A DNA stretch of 5,905 nt from Luminiphilus sp. (GTDB lineage Bacteria; Pseudomonadota; Gammaproteobacteria; Pseudomonadales; Halieaceae). The notes under the pieces are model-generated. The model was given only the letters and a program-made list of their open reading frames with translations, ran no database searches and was not told where the DNA came from. Both the position numbers and the translations under genes were made by a program. This document shows, in pieces, positions 1-5,905 of the stretch; the stretch's first letter is position 1; each line of letters starts with the position of its first letter. The stretch spans positions 1-5,905 of the forward strand of contig JAQXEB010000290.1 in assembly GCA_029251065.1 (NCBI GenBank), read 5' to 3'.

Positions 1-585
1 TGCAAGCCCTGTCTTCTCGCGACCGAGCGCCATCGCGTCCAACTCCCCTTCCAAACCGTCAACACGTCGCTCAAAGCGCTCAAACTTATCAAACGCATCA
101 TCAAGGCTATTGAGGTGAAGCTGACGTTGCGTTTTCGCTCGGTTTTTTATCGAATCGGCACGCACCAATATGGCCTTACGCTTGGCTCTGGCGTCATCCA
201 ACTTCGTTTGCAAGAGTCCAACCTCTTCGTGCAATTGCGTTATGTGACTCTCGGCCTGCGTCAACTCAGAAGACAAAGCGATCGCGTCGGCCTCAACCAA
301 TCGCTTTTCGTGCAATGCGGCTCGCGCGAGATCATCGCGATCTTTGGACAGCGCCAGTTTGGCTTTTGCGGACCAAACAATCGACTGCTCCTCAAGACCA
401 CGCAGTCTCCGCTCTTGAGTCTTTTTGTCGGCCAAAATTCGAGCCGACGCCGAGCGAACCTCCACCAGCGTGTCTTCCATTTCTTGAATGATCAGCCGAA
501 TCATCTTTTCAGGATCCTCTGCGCTGTCACACATCGCGTTGAGGTTTGAATTAACAATGTCCGACAGTCTTGAAAAAATACCCAT
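1..585 (-). CDS. pspA: Phage shock protein A (PspA/IM30 family), 3' end cut by window edge
   Basis: PspA is a peripheral inner-membrane coiled-coil protein of the PspA/IM30 (ESCRT-III-like) family. It binds stressed membranes and, when free, inhibits the activator PspF. The frame opens with ATG at 585, preceded by a GGA-containing Shine-Dalgarno-like stretch (AATAGGAATGGGACC), and stays open to base 1, giving 195 residues; E. coli PspA has about 222, so roughly the last 25-30 are missing. The N-terminus MGIFSRLSDIVNSNLNAM is the amphipathic membrane-binding helix. AEDPEKMIRLIIQEMEDTL (residues 22-40) is the family signature, with the conserved Pro25. Residues 26-185 are charged heptad-like helix rich in Glu, Lys, Arg and Leu, with DLARAALHEK at 85-94 and FDKFERFERRVD at 165-176, as in the E. 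coli hairpin. It is divergent from pspF and preceded by a sigma-54 promoter, which supports the identity. Any pspB or pspC would lie outside the window. Confidence 0.96.
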   Translation of the reverse strand, partial: MGIFSRLSDIVNSNLNAMCDSAEDPEKMIRLIIQEMEDTLVEVRSASARILADKKTQERRLRGLEEQSIVWSAKAKLALSKDRDDLARAALHEKRLVEADAIALSSELTQAESHITQLHEEVGLLQTKLDDARAKRKAILVRADSIKNRAKTQRQLHLNSLDDAFDKFERFERRVDGLEGELDAMALGREKTGLA

Positions 586-626
586 GGTCCCATTCCTATT
601 CATGCCATTTAGTTCACCCATGGTTT

Positions 627-643
627 AGCTAGCGCCGCACCAA
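627..643 (-). promoter_or_regulatory. Sigma-54 (-24/-12) promoter of pspA
   Basis: Read on the minus strand, the sequence is TTGGTGCGGCGCTAGCT. It has the obligatory GG-N10-GC spacing of sigma-54 promoters. The -24 block TTGGTGCG differs from consensus TTGGCACG at two positions, and the -12 block TAGCT differs from TTGCW at one. The -12 GC lies at 629-628, so transcription should start near 616, leaving a leader of about 31 nt before the pspA ATG at 585. The position and direction are what a PspF-dependent promoter requires. Expression would then need PspF ATP hydrolysis. The start site is inferred from spacing only. Confidence 0.8.
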
Positions 644-724
644 AATCAAAAAAAGGCTTGAAAACAGGCGCTTAGGGCAAAACTTAGGCAAATTTAATTC
701 ATTCAATCGCCTTTATAGGTTTTT

Positions 725-780
725 ATTACCTTAATAATAGGGTAAATTTTACCGTTAAAGAGTATTTATAACCCTTAAAG
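725..780. promoter_or_regulatory. Three-copy direct repeat, candidate PspF upstream activating sites
   Basis: Three related copies of TWACC(N)TTAA occur on the plus strand: TTACCTTAA at 726-734, TTACCGTTAA at 749-758 and TAACCCTTAA at 769-778. The last two are in a 20-base register and share the extension AAG; the first is one base shorter and lies 23 bases upstream. The middle copy also forms one arm of the near-palindrome GGTAAATTTTACC (741-753). The array lies about 110-160 bases upstream of the predicted pspA start, a normal enhancer distance for a sigma-54 activator. Its last copy runs into the pspF Shine-Dalgarno, so occupancy could also repress pspF. In E. coli the PspF sites lie between the two genes and serve both roles. 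Assigning PspF as the binding protein is inference. I found no convincing sigma-70 promoter for pspF in this region. Confidence 0.4.
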
Positions 781-787
781 GCTTCTC

Positions 788-1804
788 ATGGATTCGATGC
801 AACCCGTCATTGGTGAAAGTCCGCTGCTTAATGAAGCCTTAGATCACCTGTCCAGCCTGGCCACTATTGACCGACCCGTACTCGTGACTGGGGAGCGCGG
901 AACCGGCAAAGAGATTGCGGCCAGTCGCTTGCACTTTCTGTCTTCACGCTGGCAAGCGCCCTTCATAAAAATGAACTGCGCCTCACTTCCTGAGTCGCTG
1001 CTGGACAGTGAACTGTTTGGGTATGAGCCCGGTGCATTTACGGGCGCAAGGAAAAGTCACGCCGGACGATTCGAACGTGCCCATACCGGGACACTTTTTC
1101 TCGACGAAGTGGGCACCATGCCCACTGCTCTGCAAGAAAAGCTATTGCGTGTCATTGAGTACGGTGAACTTGAGCGCCTTGGGGGTAACGAAACACGCTC
1201 TGTTGACGTTCGTATTGTCGCCGCAACGAACGCGAATCTTCCTGAGCTAGCAAGTCGGGGAGCGTTTAGATGGGATCTCTTAGACCGGCTGACGTTCGAT
1301 GTTGTGACGATGCCTGCTCTTCGCAACCGGGGGGCTGATTTACAACTGCTCGCCGAACACTTTGCGATGAAATTTGCGGCGGAATCAGGGTGGAACCACT
1401 TCCCGGGATTGTCCACCGACGCGCTTCAACATCTCTTTGAGCATGCTTGGCCTGGCAACGTGAGGGAGCTTAAAAATGCGATCGAACGCTCATTACACCG
1501 ACAAGGCGACGACAGCGAACCACTCGCCAGACTCATTATTGATCCCTTTAACGACCACGCTCCTCCCACATTAATGCCCAAGACAGGGCCTGAGCCCGAA
1601 ACAGCCCCAACGCCGAGCGACGTGAGCATTCCAAATGACTTGCGGGCGGCACTTGATCAACAGGAAAGCCAGTGGCTCCGTCTGGCACTCGCACAGACCG
1701 GACACCGCCAAAAACAGGCCGCAGAGCGTCTTGGCCTGAGTTACGACCAAATTCGGGGGCTTATGAAAAAACACGGACTCCGAACACGGGGCACGAGAGA
1801 CTAA
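788..1804 (+). CDS. pspF: PspF, sigma-54-dependent activator of the phage shock operon
   Basis: PspF is a bacterial enhancer-binding protein: an AAA+ ATPase that remodels the sigma-54 RNA polymerase closed complex at psp promoters. The 338-residue protein has no N-terminal regulatory domain, the hallmark of PspF (E. coli protein about 325), because control comes from PspA binding. Visible motifs are Walker A GERGTGKE (35-42), the sigma-54 contact loop GAFTGA (82-87), Walker B GTLFLDEV (101-108), sensor I AATN (145-148), the arginine-finger region FRWDLLDRL with Arg161 and Arg167, and sensor II WPGNVRELKN (221-230). A surface Trp at 55 (SSRW) matches the residue E. coli PspF uses to bind PspA. 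A Pro/Thr-rich linker (about 255-283) leads to a Fis-type helix-turn-helix (about 304-331). The start ATG at 788 follows AAAGG at 777-781, spaced 6 nt. It is divergent from pspA, and its stop overlaps the end of the convergent glycosyltransferase gene. Confidence 0.96.
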   Translation: MDSMQPVIGESPLLNEALDHLSSLATIDRPVLVTGERGTGKEIAASRLHFLSSRWQAPFIKMNCASLPESLLDSELFGYEPGAFTGARKSHAGRFERAHTGTLFLDEVGTMPTALQEKLLRVIEYGELERLGGNETRSVDVRIVAATNANLPELASRGAFRWDLLDRLTFDVVTMPALRNRGADLQLLAEHFAMKFAAESGWNHFPGLSTDALQHLFEHAWPGNVRELKNAIERSLHRQGDDSEPLARLIIDPFNDHAPPTLMPKTGPEPETAPTPSDVSIPNDLRAALDQQESQWLRLALAQTGHRQKQAAERLGLSYDQIRGLMKKHGLRTRGTRD

Positions 1805-2883
1805 CGACGAAGCAGTTCTTGGTACACCTGGTAATTACCGTCAACCATAGCCTCAATCGAAAACTCGCTATCTGCGAGCGACCTTCCGCCCTCACCGAGC
1901 TGATCCCGCAGCCGGCTATCCAATAACACCTGCTCGAGATGAGTCTTAAGCGCGACACGATCGCCCACTTCAAACGTCAATCCATTGTTGCCGTCTCTGA
2001 CAATTTCGGGAATACCGCCCGCCCTTGCGGCGATCACCGGCACCGAGCTGGCGGAGGCTTGCAAGAGCGCCACGCCCAGTCCCTCGCGCTCAGCCGGATG
2101 CACTATGGCGTAGAGGTTTGGGAGCACCCGTCGCAAGTCATCGCGAAACCCGACCATCTTAACCCGACCGCCAAACTCCGCACTCGCAACGCGCGCTTCA
2201 AGTGCCTCACTCAAGGGCCCTTGTCCAAAAATAAGGACGTTGAGTCTTGGGAAACGCGTGAGAAGATCCGGCAGGACGTCCAACAGATAGCGGTGACCTT
2301 TTCGCGGAATCAGTTGCGCAATAACGCCGAGCGTCATCTCATCAGACGGCAATTTAAACTGGCCCTGAAACCAGCCTTTATCAGCCGGACAATCATAAAA
2401 CGCCGCATCAACCGCGCTGCGCACTGGAGTTACTTTTTCAGCGGGTACGCCACCGGCGCGCAACACGCGACCGATCGCCTCAGAAATTACGATCACCTTG
2501 TCGTACAGCCGGTACTTAAGGGGCACACTCCACCGGGGTTCTCGATTGTCGACCCGCCGCGATAAAACACAGGGTACGCCCGCCCAAGACGCGGCGATTC
2601 CGCCGAAAACATCGGCACCGCGACGGCTGTGTATGTGAATCAAATCGGGCTTTTCTTCTCTGATAATTTTCGTGAGACGGCTCACAAGTCGGAAATCTAG
2701 GTCACCTTTCATTGTGACCATTCTTACGCGAACAGTGTCCGCGGCAGCGCCGGCTATTTCAGAGTCATTGGGGCAAACGAGGACGTTCTCCACACCGCGT
2801 AGCGCCAACTCACGGGTGAGCCAGACGACTTGCTGTGCGCCACCGTAGAGGTAACGCCCCGCCTCAATATGAAGTATTTTCAC
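1801..2883 (-). CDS. Glycosyltransferase family 4 (GT-B fold), probably envelope glycan related
   Basis: This is a retaining GT-B glycosyltransferase of 360 residues that would move a sugar from a nucleotide-sugar donor to an unidentified acceptor. The N-terminal Rossmann domain starts MKILHIEAGRYLYGGAQQVV, with the acceptor-side GGAQ loop at 14-17, and continues through LIHIHSRRGADVFGG (81-95). The C-terminal donor domain runs from about 183: GVIAQLIPRKG (186-196), LIFGQGP (217-223), the donor-binding segment EREGLGVALLQ (265-275) and RAGGIPEIV (287-295). The second Glu of the usual EX7E motif is Gln275. There is no signal peptide or membrane helix, so it should act at the cytoplasmic face of the membrane. 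The start is GTG at 2883; the next Met is at residue 55 and would delete the first fold element. Shine-Dalgarno is weak (GGA about 11 nt upstream), and the gene starts 17 nt after the aminotransferase stop, suggesting cotranscription or coupling. The stop TAG (1803-1801) overlaps the pspF stop. Substrate is unknown; an LPS or surface-polysaccharide role is inference. Confidence 0.85.
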   Translation of the reverse strand: MKILHIEAGRYLYGGAQQVVWLTRELALRGVENVLVCPNDSEIAGAAADTVRVRMVTMKGDLDFRLVSRLTKIIREEKPDLIHIHSRRGADVFGGIAASWAGVPCVLSRRVDNREPRWSVPLKYRLYDKVIVISEAIGRVLRAGGVPAEKVTPVRSAVDAAFYDCPADKGWFQGQFKLPSDEMTLGVIAQLIPRKGHRYLLDVLPDLLTRFPRLNVLIFGQGPLSEALEARVASAEFGGRVKMVGFRDDLRRVLPNLYAIVHPAEREGLGVALLQASASSVPVIAARAGGIPEIVRDGNNGLTFEVGDRVALKTHLEQVLLDSRLRDQLGEGGRSLADSEFSIEAMVDGNYQVYQELLRR

Positions 2884-2900
2884 CGTGGCTATAAATCCAA

Positions 2901-4247
2901 CTAAACCAGTAAATTCTCTCGCTTGGCAAAATCCAAGGTGGCGTCTACGGCGATCGTGAGCTTGTCGATAAGCTCGTCAACATGCTCTCGCTGGAGTATC
3001 AGTGGCGGACACAGGGCCACTCGATTACCGCCGAGCGGTCGAATAATGAGCCCCGCGGCTTCGGCCGCTTTGGCACAATAGGCCCCAACGGTCATGCCCT
3101 CAAAAGGCTGTCCCGTGCTCTTATTAGCCACAAGCTCTAGCGCCGCGATCATCCCCTTCCCGGAGACTTCACCCACTAAAGGATGATCCACAAAGCGAGA
3201 CAGGCACTGCTGCAGATAGTCACCCACACTCGCGGCATGATCAAACACGTGATCACGCTCGTAAATCTCCAGCACCTTGTGCGCAACAGCGCAGCCCAAG
3301 GGGTGGCCACTGTACGTGTAACCGTGGCCAAAGACGCCCATATCAGACGCCGCACTTTCGACGGCCTCAGCAAATTCTCCGCTAATAACAGCCGCGCTGA
3401 CAGGCACATAGGCCGAGCTCAGCGCCTTGGCAAACACCATCATTTCAGGCTGCATTCCCATGGCATTTGCGCCGAAGTCCTCACCCAAGCGGCCAAACCC
3501 ACAAATAACCTCATCATCCCACAAGGCGATACCGTACTTGTCCAGGACCGCTTGAATCGCGGCGTAATAACCCGGAGGCGGAATCAGCACACCACCGGCA
3601 CCGGACACTGGTTCGGCAATCATTGCCGCAACCGTATCGGGCCCAGCTTCTACGATTTGTGCCTCCAACTCCTGAGCGCGTCGCGACACAAAATCGTCCT
3701 CGCTCTCGCCGGGCGTCGCTGAACGATAAAAATGAGGTGAACCGGCTCGAATCACACCGAGCGCGTCGAACGGCAACTGAAAGTGGTTATGGTTCGCAGG
3801 CAGGCCGGTCAACGAGGCGGAAGCCACCGTGACACCGTGATACCCCTTATCGCGGGCAATGATTTTTGTGCGCTCTGGCTGACCCATTGCTGTCGCCCGG
3901 TACCTAATGAGCTTCACCAAGGTGTCGTTGGCGTCCGAACCACTGTTACCCAGAAACACCCGTGCATTTTTTAACGGCACCATGGACGCAAGCTTGTCCG
4001 CCAGCATCATCGCACTGTCGTGTGTCTTACCACCAAACATGTGACTGAAGCTGAGCTCGCGCATTTGTCGCGTCGCCACTTCAATAATTTCTTCGTTCCC
4101 GTAACCCAGGGAGGTGCACCACAGACCCGCCATACCTTCCAGATAACGCTTGCCCGCGCGATCGAAAATATAAGGTCCTTCTCCGCGCGCAACGACCATT
4201 TGCTCCGCCGCAGATGGGTTTGTTGTCGGGTATAACATGGATGTCAT
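2901..4247 (-). CDS. Class III PLP-dependent aminotransferase (omega-amino acid/polyamine type)
   Basis: This is a fold-type I, class III aminotransferase of 448 residues, the usual family length. The family moves an amino group from an omega-amine donor (putrescine, beta-alanine and similar) to a keto acid such as pyruvate, in the cytoplasm as a dimer. Visible motifs are GLWCTSLGYG (41-50) at the substrate entrance, the phosphate-binding NSGSDAND (101-108), the aromatic cofactor-stacking GYHG (135-138), AEPVSGAGG (211-219), DDEVICGFGR (244-253) whose Asp245 should bind the pyridine nitrogen, the Schiff-base Lys274 in MVFAKALSS, and TYSGHP (311-316) closing the phosphate site from the partner subunit. 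The overall look is closest to SpuC-like putrescine or omega-amino acid:pyruvate transaminases, but the exact substrate cannot be read off. The start ATG at 4247 is preceded by AGGGGG with good spacing, which favours it over the Met at residue 4. It is upstream of the glycosyltransferase by 17 nt and separated from glpK by 330 bases. Confidence 0.9.
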   Translation of the reverse strand: MTSMLYPTTNPSAAEQMVVARGEGPYIFDRAGKRYLEGMAGLWCTSLGYGNEEIIEVATRQMRELSFSHMFGGKTHDSAMMLADKLASMVPLKNARVFLGNSGSDANDTLVKLIRYRATAMGQPERTKIIARDKGYHGVTVASASLTGLPANHNHFQLPFDALGVIRAGSPHFYRSATPGESEDDFVSRRAQELEAQIVEAGPDTVAAMIAEPVSGAGGVLIPPPGYYAAIQAVLDKYGIALWDDEVICGFGRLGEDFGANAMGMQPEMMVFAKALSSAYVPVSAAVISGEFAEAVESAASDMGVFGHGYTYSGHPLGCAVAHKVLEIYERDHVFDHAASVGDYLQQCLSRFVDHPLVGEVSGKGMIAALELVANKSTGQPFEGMTVGAYCAKAAEAAGLIIRPLGGNRVALCPPLILQREHVDELIDKLTIAVDATLDFAKRENLLV

Positions 4248-4316
4248 GGCGATCCCCCTAGCTTATTAATCAGTCACTCAATGACGATGATTCTCGCGCA
4301 CTTTGTCATCAACAAA

Positions 4317-4345
4317 ATAGTACACGGTGGGGTTGGTTTTGTCCT
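4317..4345 (-). promoter_or_regulatory. Candidate sigma-70 promoter for the aminotransferase-glycosyltransferase pair
   Basis: On the minus strand, AGGACA (4345-4340) and TACTAT (4322-4317) are separated by exactly 17 bases. Each matches four of six consensus positions (TTGACA and TATAAT). Transcription would start near 4310, leaving a leader of about 60 nt before the ATG at 4247. It is the best -35/-10 pair I found in the gap, but such matches arise by chance in this composition, so it is only a candidate. Confidence 0.3.
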
Positions 4346-4360
4346 TGGCGATCAAGCCAA
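4345..4360. repeat. Inverted repeat overlapping the candidate promoter, possible operator
   Basis: TTGGC (4345-4349) and GCCAA (4356-4360) form a perfect 5-base inverted repeat around GATCAA. The first arm touches the -35 element of the candidate aminotransferase promoter. The size and placement suit a dimeric repressor or activator site. The arms are short, so a chance occurrence is possible, and no regulator gene is visible nearby to match it. Confidence 0.25.
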
Positions 4361-4414
4361 ACTACGGCCACAGTATTGAATGAGACTCGGGGGCAGTGTC
4401 AGCTGACGCCTCTG

Positions 4415-4606
4415 TTAACGCGCTTTATTGCGCGTTTTACCGCAACGCTCGCAACGTTGGCGCACGACGCACTCTCCACGCAGCAGCGCGAGGCTATCAG
4501 GCTTCTCTTGGCGCCACCGATGTCGCCCACGAAGGCACGCGGCGGGCTCGTTAGAGACGCTCAAAACGGGGCCTGCACTATTGATGAAGGGTCTTTGCAA
4601 CGGCAC
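4415..4606 (-). CDS. Possible small Cys/His zinc-ribbon-like protein (uncertain ORF)
   Basis: This open frame of 63 codons begins at GTG 4606 inside the glpK 3' end and stops at TAA 4417-4415. A shorter version of 49 residues could begin at TTG 4564, 13 nt after the glpK stop. The downstream part contains CLRGRHRW (24-31) and RCERCGK (51-57), giving the spacing C-x4-H-x-W, then C-x2-C-G-K, with another Cys at 46. That layout resembles small single zinc-ribbon proteins, in which the two pairs bind one metal ion. It is strongly basic and ends NKAR. No good Shine-Dalgarno precedes either start, so translation would depend on coupling to glpK. The Cys/His pattern argues for a real gene; the weak start and short length argue against it. 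It could be a chance frame or a decayed gene. No function is assigned. Confidence 0.3.
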   Translation of the reverse strand: MPLQRPFINSAGPVLSVSNEPAACLRGRHRWRQEKPDSLALLRGECVVRQRCERCGKTRNKAR

Positions 4607-5905
4607 TTTGCCAAAGGGCTCGTCGACGTTGACGCGCCTCGTCGGGCAAGGTCACCGAAAACTCCCTGTCTGAGCGCCAGACCTGCGAGACGTCACTGAG
4701 ACTCGCCCACACGCCCTCACCAAGACCGGCAAGGAAGCACGCCCCTGCGACTGTCGTCTCAATGACTTTAGGTCGCATGATTGGGCGATCTAAATAATCA
4801 GCTTGCAGCTGCATGAGCAGATTGTTGATCGCCGCCCCGCCATCGACACGCAATGACGTCATGGCTCGGCCAATATCCGCTTCCATGGCCACCAAAATAT
4901 CGACATTCTGCAACGCCATCGCGTCCAAGGTGGCACGCGCAATTTCACCTCTACCGGAGCCTCGGGTGAGCCCAGTGAGTGTACCACGCGCCTCGGGTGC
5001 CCAATAAGGGGCGCCTAACCCCGTTAAGGCCGGGACAAATTCAACACCGCCCGCGTCCTCAACGCTTGCAGCGAGTGCTTCGATGTCCACCGCGTGCTCA
5101 ATAATACCGAGCTGATCACGCAGCCACTGCACGGCTGCACCGCAGACAAATGCGCCACCCTCGAGGGCATATACAGGTGATTGTCCTTCTAACTGCCAGG
5201 CAAGCGTGCTGAGCAATCCGCTACCAGAGCACACCGGCGAATCGCCAGCATTCATGAGAATAAACGACCCTGTTCCAAACGTGCACTTAGCGTCTCCAGG
5301 CTCAAAACAAGCCTGCCCAAACAGCGCCGACTGCTGATCACCGGCCACACCCGAAACCGGCAGACCATCCGGTAAGCCCGGGACAGCCTCAGTAACAGCC
5401 AGTCGGCCGCTGGATGGACATATTTCAGGAAGAATCTCCCGCGGCACACCAAAAAGCGACAGTAACTCATCGTCCCAATCCAGGGTGTTAAGGGCCATTA
5501 GCGAGGTACGCGACGCGTTCGAAACGTCGGTCTTGTGAACCTTGCCGTTGCTTAAACGCCACATCAGATAGGCGTCAATGGTCCCGGCACGAAGCCTCCC
5601 TTGTGCCAACAACTGCTGAGCGCCCAGGGCATTATCCAGGAGCCATTTGAACTTTGTTGCCGAAAAATAGGGATCAAGGACCAACCCACTGCGTTCTCGA
5701 ATTAACGCCTCATGGCCGGCGGCTTTCAGATCCTCACAGGCGCCCGTGGTACGTCGGCACTGCCAAACAATGGCATTGTGCAGAGCCTCTCCCGTCTGGG
5801 CGTCCCACAGCACCGCCGTCTCGCGCTGATTCGTAATACCAATGGCCGCCACGTCGCCGGGCTTATAAGCGCCATCGGCAAAGATCGCCGCTATGCCTTT
5901 GAGAA
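4578..5905 (-). CDS. glpK: Glycerol kinase (FGGY family), 5' end cut by window edge
   Basis: Glycerol kinase phosphorylates glycerol with ATP to sn-glycerol 3-phosphate in the cytoplasm, feeding glycolysis and phospholipid synthesis. The frame is open from the right edge (codon at 5903) to TAG at 4580-4578, giving 441 residues. Aligning motifs with E. coli GlpK from memory gives a constant offset of 56, so only the first ~56 residues are missing. Glycerol-binding residues are all present in fragment numbering: Arg27-Glu28 in ITNQRET, Trp47 in IVWQCRR, Tyr79 in DPYF and Asp189 in AGDQQSALFGQ. GTGS (210-213) and DGGAAINN (354-361) belong to the nucleotide site. The C-terminus is full length (ends ALWQSAVAKTLHQ). 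The fructose-1,6-bisphosphate loop differs from E. coli: the position of Arg236 is Gly180 (LPDGLPVSG), so that allosteric control is probably absent. GTG at 5852 is an internal Val codon, not the start. Relation to an upstream glpF or downstream glpD cannot be seen. Confidence 0.95.
   Translation of the reverse strand, partial: LKGIAAIFADGAYKPGDVAAIGITNQRETAVLWDAQTGEALHNAIVWQCRRTTGACEDLKAAGHEALIRERSGLVLDPYFSATKFKWLLDNALGAQQLLAQGRLRAGTIDAYLMWRLSNGKVHKTDVSNASRTSLMALNTLDWDDELLSLFGVPREILPEICPSSGRLAVTEAVPGLPDGLPVSGVAGDQQSALFGQACFEPGDAKCTFGTGSFILMNAGDSPVCSGSGLLSTLAWQLEGQSPVYALEGGAFVCGAAVQWLRDQLGIIEHAVDIEALAASVEDAGGVEFVPALTGLGAPYWAPEARGTLTGLTRGSGRGEIARATLDAMALQNVDILVAMEADIGRAMTSLRVDGGAAINNLLMQLQADYLDRPIMRPKVIETTVAGACFLAGLGEGVWASLSDVSQVWRSDREFSVTLPDEARQRRRALWQSAVAKTLHQ

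Larger units (their letters stand above)
4248..4577. other. Gap between glpK and aminotransferase: content note
   Basis: This 330-base stretch has no well-supported gene. Its glpK-proximal half carries the small Cys/His-rich reading frame described separately. Its aminotransferase-proximal half carries the candidate promoter and inverted repeat. A hairpin with AACGCGC/GCGCGTT arms and a TTTATT loop lies at 4417-4436. It is followed by TTTT only when read on the plus strand, where no gene needs a terminator. On the minus strand it is followed by AACAG, so it is not a convincing terminator for glpK. No RNA gene, insertion-sequence end or attachment site was seen. Confidence 0.5.

Noticed and set aside
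115..549. Plus-strand open frame of 144 codons opposite pspA
   Set aside because: It is antisense to the strongly supported PspA coding frame, its product has no recognisable fold or motif, and it has no credible start context.
676..689. Second GG-N10-GC element on the plus strand facing pspF
   Set aside because: Only the GG and GC spacing fits. The flanking bases of both blocks match the sigma-54 consensus poorly, and pspF is normally not sigma-54 dependent.
1939..2565. Plus-strand open frame of 208 codons opposite the glycosyltransferase
   Set aside because: It is an antisense shadow of a conserved GT4 gene. Its predicted product is low in recognisable motifs and rich in Arg, Gln and His, as expected from reverse reading.
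3183..3722. Plus-strand open frame of 179 codons opposite the aminotransferase
   Set aside because: The minus strand encodes an intact class III aminotransferase with its catalytic Lys in this stretch. The antisense product shows no family features.
4265..4313. Scattered TGATGA/TCATCA-type inverted repeats before the aminotransferase
   Set aside because: The arms are five bases with a long loop and no clear symmetry beyond that, which is expected by chance.
4417..4436. AACGCGC/GCGCGTT hairpin as a glpK terminator
   Set aside because: The T-run follows the stem only on the plus strand. In the glpK direction the stem is followed by AACAG, so intrinsic termination is not supported.
4376..4699. 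Plus-strand open frame of 107 codons across the gap and the glpK 3' end
   Set aside because: Its second part is antisense to GlpK, it has no clear ribosome-binding site, and the composition resembles a chance frame. The minus-strand Cys/His frame is the better candidate in this interval.

Overview
The window looks like a chromosomal segment from a gammaproteobacterium, probably a non-enteric, marine-type one. PspA and PspF closely follow the Escherichia coli proteins as I remember them. The genes are tightly packed, base composition is moderate, and nothing suggests phage, transposon, CRISPR or RNA genes. The organism assignment is inferred from protein character only.

Layout from left to right. 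(1) Positions 1-585, minus strand: the first 195 codons of pspA, the phage-shock membrane-protecting coiled-coil protein, cut by the window edge. (2) Positions 586-787: an AT-rich divergent control region. It has a good sigma-54 (-24/-12) promoter facing pspA and three copies of a short direct repeat just in front of pspF, which are candidate enhancer/operator sites. (3) Positions 788-1804, plus strand: pspF, the sigma-54 activator that lacks an N-terminal receiver domain. (4) Positions 1801-2883, minus strand: a GT4-type glycosyltransferase whose stop codon overlaps that of pspF tail to tail. (5) Positions 2901-4247, minus strand: a class III PLP-dependent aminotransferase, 17 nt upstream of the glycosyltransferase. 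(6) Positions 4248-4577: a 330-base gap between glpK and the aminotransferase. It holds a possible small Cys/His zinc-ribbon-like ORF, a candidate promoter with an overlapping inverted repeat, and a short GC-rich hairpin. (7) Positions 4578-5905, minus strand: the C-terminal 441 residues of glycerol kinase GlpK, with its N-terminus beyond the right edge.

Functionally there are two blocks. The divergent pspA/pspF pair is a classic envelope-stress module: PspF with sigma-54 RNA polymerase drives pspA, and PspA restrains PspF. The minus-strand block (glpK, aminotransferase, glycosyltransferase) is metabolic and envelope related; the last two probably form an operon. I see no clear new defence or mobile system. 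The most interesting items are the repeat array in the psp control region, the possible zinc-ribbon mini-gene after glpK, and a Gln in place of the second Glu of the glycosyltransferase EX7E motif.
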